A DNA stretch of 64,000 nucleotides from Arthrobacter sp. C2 (lineage in GTDB: Bacteria > Actinomycetota > Actinomycetes > Actinomycetales > Micrococcaceae): contig CP042428.1 of the NCBI GenBank assembly GCA_024207135.1, positions 1,860,001 to 1,924,000 of the forward strand. The letters run 5' to 3'. The notes beneath the pieces are model-generated. The model searched no databases, was not told the DNA's origin, and was given only the letters and a program-made list of their open reading frames with translations. Each line of letters starts with the position of its first letter. Positions within the stretch are counted from its first letter, which is position 1. Below are positions 52,560 through 61,659 of this stretch, piece by piece. Made by a program: the position numbers and the translations under genes.

Positions 52560-53417
52560 ATGAGCATTCCCCCAGAGCGCAAGATGCCGGTCAGCGGCCG
52601 CGCCGTCGAAGACCTCGCCTTTTACCGAACCGAACCCGTCTCGTTTGTCCGCCGCGGCAACCGCCTGCAGGGCCGCCGTGCCGACGCCTGGGAACGCACC
52701 GCCCAAAAGTACATCATCGAGCCGCCGCGCGAGCAGGCAGACACCTCCGTGGCCGAGGGCTACCAGTTCGACCAGGAAGCCATCTACGGCCGCAAGGCCC
52801 CGCTGATCGTGGAGATCGGCTCGGGCCTGGGCGAAGCCATGGCCTTTGCCGCCAGCGAGCACCGCGACAAGGACTTCCTGGCCGTCGAGGTGTACCGCCC
52901 CGGATTGGCAGCGCTCATGGTGCGGGTGGAAAACAACGAGCTGACCAACGTGCGCGCGGTCCAGGCCAATGCGCCGGAGGTCCTGGACTCGATGCTTCCG
53001 GCGGCCTCAGCCGACGAGGTCTGGATCTTCTTCTCCGACCCGTGGCACAAGATCCGCCACCACAAGCGCCGCCTGATCAAGGATTCGTTCGTGAAGAAGC
53101 TTGAGCGCGTGCTGGTCCCCGGCGGCGTGGTCCGCCTTGCCACCGACTGGTCCAACTACGCCGAGCAAATGCGCGAGGTCTTTGACGCGGCCGACGCGTT
53201 CACCAGCCTGCACCCCGGCGAGCTGGCCGGCGAGGACAGCAACCTCACCAAGGTGCGCCGCCTGGGCCTGGAAAAGGACGAGAAGGATCCCGCATTCATC
53301 GACGAGCGCGGGGGCTGGGCTCCCCGCTTCGAGGGCCGCACGTTGACCAGCTTCGAGGGCAAGGCGCTCAAGGCCGGCCGGATGATCTTCGACCTGGCCT
53401 ACCGCAAGGCGCCGTAG
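52560..53417 (+). CDS. trmB: tRNA (guanosine(46)-N7)-methyltransferase
   Basis: 285 aa, longer than E. coli TrmB by an N-terminal actinobacterial extension. Methylates G46 in the tRNA variable loop. Motifs: PLIVEIGSGLGEAMAFAA, KDFLAVEVYRPGLAALM, DEVWIFFSDPWHKIRHHKRRLIKDSF (DPWxKxRHxKRRL is diagnostic), and GGVVRLATDWSNYAEQM. ATG 52560 is supported by a leaderless -10 hexamer 7 nt upstream. Confidence 0.95.
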   Translation: MSIPPERKMPVSGRAVEDLAFYRTEPVSFVRRGNRLQGRRADAWERTAQKYIIEPPREQADTSVAEGYQFDQEAIYGRKAPLIVEIGSGLGEAMAFAASEHRDKDFLAVEVYRPGLAALMVRVENNELTNVRAVQANAPEVLDSMLPAASADEVWIFFSDPWHKIRHHKRRLIKDSFVKKLERVLVPGGVVRLATDWSNYAEQMREVFDAADAFTSLHPGELAGEDSNLTKVRRLGLEKDEKDPAFIDERGGWAPRFEGRTLTSFEGKALKAGRMIFDLAYRKAP

Positions 53418-53434
53418 CCGGTCGGTGTTGCTGT

Positions 53435-53466
53435 GGGCGGTGTCGGGTTTCGGTCCGGCACCGCCC
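53435..53466. terminator. bidirectional terminator between trmB and the DUF1023 gene
   Basis: Twelve-base stem with one G-U pair (gggcggtgtcgg/ccggcaccgccc) and a gtttcggt loop. The flanking genes are convergent. Confidence 0.7.
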
Positions 53467-53473
53467 GCCGTGC

Positions 53474-54382
53474 TTAAGCCAGCGGTTGCTGCCCGGTGGT
53501 GATCAACGCCAGGTTGCGCAGGGACAGCGTGTCGGGGTCCCGGTAGCCTCGGGGCGAGGCCGGATTCCCCGGCAGGTGCTGGGAGGTGTTGTGGCCGGTG
53601 GCGGCATGCAGTCCCAGTTCCGGGATGGCACCGACGCTGAACTCGTGGCCGGAAAGCATCTTGCGGCCCGAGAGCGCGCGGCCTAACCACGCCAGTCGGT
53701 CGCCCGGGGCGATGGCCTCGTAGACGTTGTGTGGCGGCACGTTCAGCCGCCCCGGGCTGCGGGACAGGTGCCGGGGAATCCCGGCCGAACCGATGGTGGC
53801 CAGCGCCTGGGCGTGGACCGCGTACCCGGATGCCGGGTCAAGAACCTGGGCGGCAAGCGTGGCTGCGTAGGAGTGGGCTTCGAGTGCCAGGTGCGGGGCG
53901 TCGGGCCTCAAGCGGGCAAAGGTGCCCAGGTCTTGCCCGAGCCGATGCAGGCCCCGCCGGGCGGCATTGTCCAGCAGGGCGCTGGCCAAGTTGGGGGCGG
54001 GGTATCCCAGCCACGCGACCACCGCGGGTTCGGCGATCCCGACCTTTAGTTGTTCCAGGTAGAGCTGCCCGGCTTCCCGGACGCTGCCCCACAACGCGTT
54101 GCGCGCCCTGATGCCGGTTCCGGAAAGCTGGAAGGTCACGTGCGTGGCGGTGTCCAGCTCGCCCACGGCAACCGCGGCCAGCGGCTCGCGGCCGGACAAA
54201 TCAAGGTACAGCAGGTGGCGTGCGGGAATGGCCGGGTCCATGGCTCCGGGGCGCAGCGCATGGGCTGTCCCGTCGAGGGCCTGGCGGTGGGAGGTGCGCA
54301 GCCGTCCGCGGATCTTGCACAACGCCTCGAAGCGGCGCTGGGCCGCGGCGGAGAGACGGGCATAGTCCTCGGTCGGTGGCAT
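53474..54382 (-). CDS. DUF1023 family alpha/beta hydrolase-like protein
   Basis: 302 aa. A large part matches the DUF1023 arrangement: VAWLGYPAPN, then LALEAHSYAATLAAQ, IGSAGIPRHLSRSPGRLNVPPHNVYEAIAPGDRL, and GAIPELGLHAATGHNTSQHL. The nucleophile elbow is normally GHSYGS; here it reads AHSYAA, so the Ser is kept but the flanking glycines are changed. Activity is therefore uncertain. ATG 54382 lies 22 nt after the hspR stop, so it may be the last gene of the heat-shock operon. Confidence 0.65.
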   Translation of the reverse strand: MPPTEDYARLSAAAQRRFEALCKIRGRLRTSHRQALDGTAHALRPGAMDPAIPARHLLYLDLSGREPLAAVAVGELDTATHVTFQLSGTGIRARNALWGSVREAGQLYLEQLKVGIAEPAVVAWLGYPAPNLASALLDNAARRGLHRLGQDLGTFARLRPDAPHLALEAHSYAATLAAQVLDPASGYAVHAQALATIGSAGIPRHLSRSPGRLNVPPHNVYEAIAPGDRLAWLGRALSGRKMLSGHEFSVGAIPELGLHAATGHNTSQHLPGNPASPRGYRDPDTLSLRNLALITTGQQPLA

Positions 54383-54404
54383 AGGGGGCGTCCCGGTGCG
54401 GCGG

Positions 54405-54836
54405 CTACTTGCCGCGCGGCTTCCACACGACCACGGCCTGGCTGCGGCCGCGCGGGCGCTGCCCGCGGGCCAGGGAGACCACGTCCCCGGTGCTCCCGGC
54501 GGCAAAGACGCGTCCCAGGCCCGCGGCCTGGTGGGCGCTGCGCAGGGCGAAGACCTCGTTGCTCAGTTCGCCGATCCGCATGCGCAGGGCGGCGACCTGG
54601 TTTTCCAGGGCCATGATGCGCCTGATGCCTTCCAGCGAGACCCCGTCCTTGGACAGGCGCTGGATCTCGCGGAGCAATTCCACGTCGTGCTCGGAGTACC
54701 TGCGTTGCTTGCCGCCCTGGCGGGAGGGGGAAACCAGGCCGAGGCGGTCGTATTGGCGCAGCGTCTGGGGGTGCATGTCGGCCAATTCGGCTGCAACTGA
54801 AATGACGAAGATCGGCCTTAGTCGGTCATTGCCCAT
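54405..54836 (-). CDS. hspR: heat-shock repressor HspR (MerR family)
   Basis: 143 aa. MerR winged helix: RPIFVISVAAELADMHPQTLRQYDRLGLVSPSRQGGKQRRYSEHDVELLREIQRLS, the classical HspR sequence. HspR binds HAIR repeats with DnaK as co-repressor and releases them on heat shock. A helical dimerisation stretch (MALENQVAALRMRIGELSNEVFALRSAH) follows; the C-terminus is basic. AGGGATC precedes the ATG. It closes the dnaK-grpE-dnaJ-hspR group, closing a feedback loop; a hairpin separates it from dnaJ. Confidence 0.95.
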   Translation of the reverse strand: MGNDRLRPIFVISVAAELADMHPQTLRQYDRLGLVSPSRQGGKQRRYSEHDVELLREIQRLSKDGVSLEGIRRIMALENQVAALRMRIGELSNEVFALRSAHQAAGLGRVFAAGSTGDVVSLARGQRPRGRSQAVVVWKPRGK

Positions 54837-54891
54837 GATCCCTGCCTTTCATCCGGTTTCATCCACCGTAGCCAATATCCCGGTGGGGCCA

Positions 54892-54928
54892 AGGGCCCCG
54901 CGTCGCCGGTCAAGCGGCGCGGGGCCCT
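54892..54928 (-). terminator. hairpin between dnaJ and hspR
   Basis: Eleven-base stem (agggccccgcg/cgcggggccct) with an inner cgcc..ggcg pairing, 8-44 nt after the dnaJ stop. There is no long T-run, so it may be a partial terminator or an mRNA-stability element. Confidence 0.6.
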
Positions 54929-54935
54929 GAGGTGT

Positions 54936-55904
54936 TTAGAGTTTTGCGCGGGCGACCAGGGACTCGCGCGGGTTCTCGCCCTTGGTTGCCTCGGCGAAGG
55001 CCTCGACGGCCGCCTTGGCTTCCTTGGAGAGGTTCTGCGGGACCACCACGTCCAGGGTGACCAGCAGGTCGCCGGTGGCCTTGGAGGTCTTGACGCCGCG
55101 GCCCTTGAGCCGCAGCGTGCGCCCGGTTGCCGATCCCGCGGGGACCTTCATCTTGACGCTTTCCCCGGTCAGTGTCGGCACCTCGATCTGTCCGCCCAGT
55201 GCGGCCTCGTCGAAGGTGACCGGGACATGGATGCGGATGTTGTTGTCTTCACGGATGAAGACCGGGTGCGGGCTGACGGTGACCTTGACGATCAGGTCAC
55301 CGGCGCCGGCGGAACCGGGCGATCCCTTGCCGCGCACGCGCACCGACTGCCCGTCCTTGATCCCCGCGGGGATCCGCACGTCGATGACTTCGCCGTTGGC
55401 CTCGCGCAGGCCGATGGTGGTTCCCTTTATGGAACCGGCGAAGGAAATGGTGGTGCTTGCGGTGCGGTCCGCGCCCTTGCGCGGCGCCTGCTGGCCGAAG
55501 CCCCCGAAGCCGCCCCCGCCGCCAAAGAGGTCGGCGAATTCCGGCGGCACCTGGCCGCCGCGCCGGCTTCCTCCGCCTCCGCCGCCACCGAAGAGGTTGG
55601 AGAAGACATCCTCGAATCCGCCGTTGCCCGGTGCCCCGCCTTGGCCGCCGGCGCTGAAGCGCGCCCCGGAGCCCATGGCACGGATGGCGTCGTACTGCTG
55701 GCGGTCCTCGGGATCCGAGAGCACCGAGTGCGCCTCGGTGATGTCCTTGAACTTGCGCTCGGACGCGGGATCCCCGGAGTTGGTGTCCGGGTGGTGCTTG
55801 CGGGCAAGCTTCCGGTACGCCTTCTTGATATCCGCGTCGCTGGCGTCCTTGGAGACGCCAAGAATGGCGTAGAAATCCTTTTCGACCCAGTCCTGACTTG
55901 CCAT
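54936..55904 (-). CDS. dnaJ: DnaJ-family co-chaperone without zinc finger (class B / CbpA-like)
   Basis: 322 aa. J-domain KDFYAILGVSKDASDADIKKAYRKLARKHHPDTNSGD with the HPD motif, then a Gly/Phe-rich region (about 75-140, many GGGGGF stretches), then two beta-barrel C-terminal domains (TTISFAGSIKGTTIGLREANGE, RIPAGIKDGQSVRVRGKGSPG, GDLIVKVTVSPHPVFIREDNNI). The four CxxCxGxG zinc repeats of class A DnaJ are absent. It stimulates DnaK ATPase. A perfect AAAGGAGG precedes the ATG. A ~188-nt spacer with a stem-loop separates it from grpE. Confidence 0.93.
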   Translation of the reverse strand: MASQDWVEKDFYAILGVSKDASDADIKKAYRKLARKHHPDTNSGDPASERKFKDITEAHSVLSDPEDRQQYDAIRAMGSGARFSAGGQGGAPGNGGFEDVFSNLFGGGGGGGSRRGGQVPPEFADLFGGGGGFGGFGQQAPRKGADRTASTTISFAGSIKGTTIGLREANGEVIDVRIPAGIKDGQSVRVRGKGSPGSAGAGDLIVKVTVSPHPVFIREDNNIRIHVPVTFDEAALGGQIEVPTLTGESVKMKVPAGSATGRTLRLKGRGVKTSKATGDLLVTLDVVVPQNLSKEAKAAVEAFAEATKGENPRESLVARAKL

Positions 55905-55996
55905 CAGGCGCCTCCTTTGGTGGTGAAATTCTCTGTGGATGGCCCGCCGGAAATTCGCGGCGGACCAGAAATCTGTGGGTGGTGCTTCACCAAGTG

Positions 55997-56046
55997 TGCG
56001 GCGGATCGCTGGTTCCCCCCAAGGGGAAGCGAAGCGATCCGCCGCA
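55997..56046 (-). terminator. stem-loop in the grpE-dnaJ spacer
   Basis: Perfect 14-base stem (tgcggcggatcgct/agcgatccgccgca) with an inner ttcccc..gggg hairpin, within the 188-nt spacer 55905-56092. No T-run follows. It probably attenuates read-through or stabilises the dnaK-grpE message. Confidence 0.6.
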
Positions 56047-56092
56047 TACGGTGGTGCAATTCGTGCATTGCTGCAGTCGTTGCCGGTGGTGG

Positions 56093-56650
56093 CTATTCCC
56101 CGAGGGAAACAATCACCTGGGCTGCGCGAAGGATGCGCTCGCCCTTCTTGAACCCGGTGCGCAGCACCTGGGCCACGTGGTCCGCCGGGATCTCCGCGTG
56201 CGGCTGCTGGATCAGCGCCTCGTGGATGTTCGGGTCGAAGAGCACCCCGGCCTCGGCGATGCGCTCCAGGCCGAGGCTCTCAAGCACTGCGTCGAGCTTG
56301 TTGGCGATCGAGGCGAACGGGCCCTCGGTCAGGTCGCCGTGGGCACGGGCCGCGTCGATGTCGTCAAGCACCGGCAGCAGGTTGACGAACACCGACTGCA
56401 CGGCGACATCGCGTGCCACGTCACGGTCGCGCTCGACGCGCTTGCGGTAGTTGACGTACTCGGCCTGCAGGCGCAACAGGTCGTCGCGCAATTCGGCTTC
56501 CTTGTCGTTTGCCTCCGGCGCCTCGGTGTCGGCTGCTGCCTCGTTGAGGATGGCCTCGGCCTGGCTCAACGCGTCACCCGAGTCGTGGGCCTCGTCAACG
56601 GGGGTAACCTCGTCCTTGGAGATGCCCTCGTCGTGGTTTTCCTCTGACAT
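56093..56650 (-). CDS. grpE: nucleotide exchange factor GrpE
   Basis: 185 aa. An acidic N-terminus, a long helix (DKEAELRDDLLRLQAEYVNYRKRVERDRDVARDVAVQSVFVNLLPVLDDIDAA), and the C-terminal beta domain with GVLFDPNIHEALIQQPHAEIPADHVAQVLRTGFKKGERILRAAQV. It releases ADP from DnaK and acts as a thermosensor. It starts 14 nt after the dnaK stop with AGGGG as ribosome binding site. Confidence 0.96.
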   Translation of the reverse strand: MSEENHDEGISKDEVTPVDEAHDSGDALSQAEAILNEAAADTEAPEANDKEAELRDDLLRLQAEYVNYRKRVERDRDVARDVAVQSVFVNLLPVLDDIDAARAHGDLTEGPFASIANKLDAVLESLGLERIAEAGVLFDPNIHEALIQQPHAEIPADHVAQVLRTGFKKGERILRAAQVIVSLGE

Positions 56651-56664
56651 GGTTGATGCGCCCC

Positions 56665-58521
<1,857 letters not shown>

Positions 58522-58566
58522 TCATTACCTTGGGAAAATGTTCCAACGCCAGCACGATTCACATCG

Positions 58567-58587
58567 GTTGAGCGTTCTGGACTCAAG
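58567..58587. promoter_or_regulatory. HspR (HAIR) operator 1 upstream of dnaK
   Basis: GTTGAGC-N7-ACTCAAG, two changes in the left half-site and a perfect right half-site, about 58-78 nt before the dnaK start. Confidence 0.85.
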
Positions 58588-58619
58588 TTTACTCGCCGTC
58601 AAATCGATGTCAATTCAAA

Positions 58620-58640
58620 GTTGAGCGAGAATGGCTCAAC
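58620..58640. promoter_or_regulatory. HspR (HAIR) operator 2 upstream of dnaK
   Basis: GTTGAGC-N7-GCTCAAC, a perfect inverted repeat with the HAIR spacing, about 111-131 nt before the dnaK start. Centre-to-centre distance to operator 1 is 53 bp, five helical turns. Confidence 0.85.
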
Positions 58641-58679
58641 TTTGCCGTTGAGGCGTGGTTCTGGTCCCCAATCCAACAA

Positions 58680-58705
58680 AAGTTCCCCGGAATCCCGGGG
58701 AACTT
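58680..58705 (-). terminator. intrinsic terminator of the small-multidrug-export-like gene
   Basis: Eleven-base perfect stem (aagttccccgg/ccggggaactt) with an AATC loop, followed on the minus strand by ttttgtt. It ends the adjacent export-protein transcript before the dnaK promoter region. Confidence 0.8.
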
Positions 58706-58855
58706 GGAGTTGGCTGTGAACGTTGTTCGCCGGCAGAGATCATGCGGGAAACGCCCGTGGCCGATGCCGGTGAGCCGGCCGGCATCCGCGGATCGATACC
58801 CCGGGGATGCCTGGCCTGCAAGGTAGCGTGCGGCAGTGGCGCGAGGCAAACCGGC

Positions 58856-59329
58856 TCAGCGACCCAGGACCAGGTCCACGCCGAGGTAGGCAAGCAGGCC
58901 GAAGGCAGTACCCCAGAGGATGATCGAAATGACCTGCCAGAAGATCACCTTTTCCTTGGCGGCCCCGAAGGACACCAGCGCGGCCGAGGTGATTTGGCTG
59001 GGCAGGATGGTCTGCCCCAGCAGGCTTACGCCGGCAATCCCGTACTTGTCGAATGCCGAGCGCAGCTTGGCGTACTTCACCGACGGGGAGGAATTTTCCT
59101 TGGCAACCTTTCGGCGCACCAGGTGGGCCCCGTTGACCAGCAGGAGCATCGAGGCGACGTTTCCAATGACAGCGGCCCCCACGGCAATCACCGGGTTGAC
59201 CCCGATGACCACTCCGAGCGCCGAGCCGAAGTAGGACTCGATGAAGGGGACGGCCGCTGCCAGCATCACGGCGAGCCACTGCAGTGCGGGCGGGAATTCG
59301 GCGGTGAACTGCTGCAGCGATTCAATCAA
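58856..59329 (-). CDS. small multi-drug export (Sm_multidrug_ex) family membrane protein
   Basis: 157 aa. Helices: ALQWLAVMLAAAVPFIESYFGSALGVVIGVNPVIAVGAAVIGNVASMLLLV, then GIAGVSLLGQTILPSQITSAALVSFGAAKEKVIFWQVISIILWGTAFGLLAYLG. The A-x-P-F-I-E-S segment and the G-Q-T-I-L-P-S-Q-I-T-S-A re-entrant-like stretch match the family; transport activity has not been shown. The transcript ends at a clear terminator before the dnaK control region. Confidence 0.75.
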   Translation of the reverse strand: MIESLQQFTAEFPPALQWLAVMLAAAVPFIESYFGSALGVVIGVNPVIAVGAAVIGNVASMLLLVNGAHLVRRKVAKENSSPSVKYAKLRSAFDKYGIAGVSLLGQTILPSQITSAALVSFGAAKEKVIFWQVISIILWGTAFGLLAYLGVDLVLGR

Positions 59330-59627
59330 GGTGGATCTCCAATATCGTCAGGTCTCGGTCATCTGCGCGGTTTCCCTGCCGATCAAATGATTCGGGCGCT
59401 TGCCGCGGCGTCGTGTCACCAGATTATTGGCTCTCCCCGCCCGGCCCGGGCATCCAAAGGATGATCTCCCCGGGGATGGGAACGCACCGGGTTCAACCAA
59501 AGGGATGATTCCGCGAACGTCGCCGAGCGTTCCTTAAACGCCAAGTGGGCCCGGGATTGCAACGAATGTTGCATTCCCGGGCCCAGTTGTTGGATCAGGC
59601 TGGCCACCAGCGGTGGCCGGAATGGTC
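59330..59627. other. 298-nt spacer between the export-protein and RNA-helicase genes
   Basis: Holds the helicase-gene terminator (59546-59585) at its right end and the 5' region of the export-protein gene at its left end; no gene recognised between. Confidence 0.4.
59546..59585 (-). terminator. intrinsic terminator of the RNA-helicase gene
   Basis: Eighteen-base stem with a single mismatch (tgggcccgggattgcaac/gttgcattcccgggccca), GAAT loop, about 43 nt after the helicase stop codon. Confidence 0.8.
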
Positions 59628-61403
59628 CTAGAAGTTGCGGCCGTTCGAGGCCGGAGCCGAGGCACGACGCGGACCGCGTCCACGGCCTGCACCGGTTGCG
59701 GCCTCCACCTTGGAGGCGCCCAGTGCCTCGGCAATGGTGTTGCCCCCGCGCGGGCGGGAGCCGGCACCCGAACCCTGGCGCTGGCCCGAGTTGTTGCGTG
59801 CCGCTGCCGAACCGCGGTTCGGAACGGGGCTGCGACGGGCTACGTCGCGGTCGTCCTGGCGCACGTCGACACGACGGTCGGAGCGGTTGTCGGTCCGACG
59901 CTCGCCGCCACGCGGGGCCGAGGCGCCGCGGCCGTCGTTGCGGCGTTCCCCGCCACGGCCGCCTGCAGCGGCGTAGCCGCGGCCTTCGCCACGGTTCTCA
60001 GTGCGGTTCTCGGTGCGACGTTCGCCGCCACGTCCTGCCGCGCCGTTCCCGCCGCGGCTCTCAGTGCGACGCTCGCCGCGGTTTTCGTCGCGGTTGCGCG
60101 GTGCTTCCCCGCCGGCGCTCTTGGCGGTGCCGCGGCCGCCGCGGCGACGGCCCCGGCCGCCTGCTGCGTCGGAGTCGCTCAGGGTGTCCTTGCGGACGCT
60201 GGCGGTGCTGCGCAGCTGCGGGGCAACGTAGGCAACGGGCTCGGCACGCTCGCCGACAACGTCGGAAACAATCTGGGCGTTCGGGGTGACCTTGACCATC
60301 GGCACCTTGATGCCTGCGGCCTTCAGCAGCGACTTGACGTCGCTCTGCTGGTCCGGGGTGACGACGGTGACGACGGTGCCGTCCGAACCGGCGCGGGCGG
60401 TGCGGCCCGAGCGGTGTAGGTAGGCCTTGTGCTCTGCCGGCGGGTCGATGTGGACGACAAGCTCGACACCGTCAACGTGCACGCCGCGGGCGGCGACGTC
60501 GGTGGCCACCAGCACGCGGGCATCCCCGGCCGAGAAGGCGGCAAGGTTGCGGTCGCGGGCGTTCTGGCTCAGGTTGCCGTGCAGGTCAACGGTCGGGATG
60601 CCGCATTTGGACAGCCAGACGGCCATCTTCTTGGCGTGGTGCTTGGTGCGCATGAACATGATGCGGCGCCCGGAGCCCGAGGCCAGGGTGCGGACCAGTT
60701 CCTTCTTGTCGTCGTTGGACACCAGGAACACGTGGTGCTCCATGGTGTTCACCGAGGCCGAGGAGGAATCCACCGAGTGCACGGTCGGGTTCTCGAGGTA
60801 GCGCTGGACAAGCTTGTCCACGCCGTTGTCGAGGGTGGCGGAGAAGAGCATGTGCTGGATGCCGCGGGGGGCCTGGTCCAGGATGCGCTTGACGACCGGC
60901 AGGAAGCCGAGGTCGGCCATGTGGTCGGCCTCGTCCAGCACGGAGATCTCCACGCGGGAGAGGTCGGCGACGCGCTGCTTGAGCAGGTCCTCGAGGCGGC
61001 CCGGGCAGGCGATGAGGATGTCGACCCCGGCGTTGAGGTCCTTTTCCTGTCGCACCTGCGAGACGCCGCCGAAGACGACGGCAACGCGCAGGTCCACGGC
61101 CTTGGCCAGCGGCTCAACAACCTTGGCGATCTGGGTGGCCAGCTCGCGGGTCGGTGCCATGATCAGGGCACGCGGGAAGCGGGCCTTGCGCGGCTTGGGG
61201 TTGGCGGCCAGGCGGGCGACCACCGGAAGGGAGAATGCCAGGGTCTTGCCCGAGCCGGTCTGGCCGCGGCCGAGCACGTCTCCGCCGTTGAGGGTGGTCG
61301 GAAGGGTGGCTTCCTGGATGGGGAATGCGCTCTCGATCCCCTGCGACGCGAGGACGTCTGCGAAGATTGCGGGCACGCCAAGGGAAGTGAATGAAGGACT
61401 CAC
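59628..61403 (-). CDS. DEAD/DEAH-box RNA helicase with RG-rich C-terminal tail
   Basis: 591 aa from GTG 61403. Full motif set: Q-motif (FPIQEATLP), Walker A GRGQTGSGKTLAFSLP, APTRELATQIA, VDILIACPGRLEDLL, DEAD as VLDEADHMADLGF, FSATLD, and HRSGRTARAG (motif VI). The C-terminal ~180 residues are low-complexity and basic with repeated RGGERR, RTENR and RNDGRG units, a likely RNA-binding tail. Role: RNA remodelling in ribosome assembly or cold adaptation, inferred. GTG 61403 has AGAGAAAG upstream and precedes the conserved start SPSFTSLGVPAI. Confidence 0.9.
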   Translation of the reverse strand: MSPSFTSLGVPAIFADVLASQGIESAFPIQEATLPTTLNGGDVLGRGQTGSGKTLAFSLPVVARLAANPKPRKARFPRALIMAPTRELATQIAKVVEPLAKAVDLRVAVVFGGVSQVRQEKDLNAGVDILIACPGRLEDLLKQRVADLSRVEISVLDEADHMADLGFLPVVKRILDQAPRGIQHMLFSATLDNGVDKLVQRYLENPTVHSVDSSSASVNTMEHHVFLVSNDDKKELVRTLASGSGRRIMFMRTKHHAKKMAVWLSKCGIPTVDLHGNLSQNARDRNLAAFSAGDARVLVATDVAARGVHVDGVELVVHIDPPAEHKAYLHRSGRTARAGSDGTVVTVVTPDQQSDVKSLLKAAGIKVPMVKVTPNAQIVSDVVGERAEPVAYVAPQLRSTASVRKDTLSDSDAAGGRGRRRGGRGTAKSAGGEAPRNRDENRGERRTESRGGNGAAGRGGERRTENRTENRGEGRGYAAAGGRGGERRNDGRGASAPRGGERRTDNRSDRRVDVRQDDRDVARRSPVPNRGSAAARNNSGQRQGSGAGSRPRGGNTIAEALGASKVEAATGAGRGRGPRRASAPASNGRNF

Positions 61404-61659
61404 GTGGTACTTTCTCTCAAAGCTTCGCACGACGGTTTCGGCGCGCGTGGTCGCCGAAGAAAGAGAGAGCCAAGATGGCGCTAAGCGCACATTGACCGGC
61501 CGCGTTCGCTCCCTCGAAAGGAAGCAAGGCGTGCGGCGGATCGGGAAATCTAATCTGTCGACGCATAGACCCTCGGGCTGCAAGCAGAGTGCTCGCACCT
61601 TACCGATCTACAAGTACCCAGCTTATCAGCACCCGGGGCCTCGCCGAACGAGAGATCCG

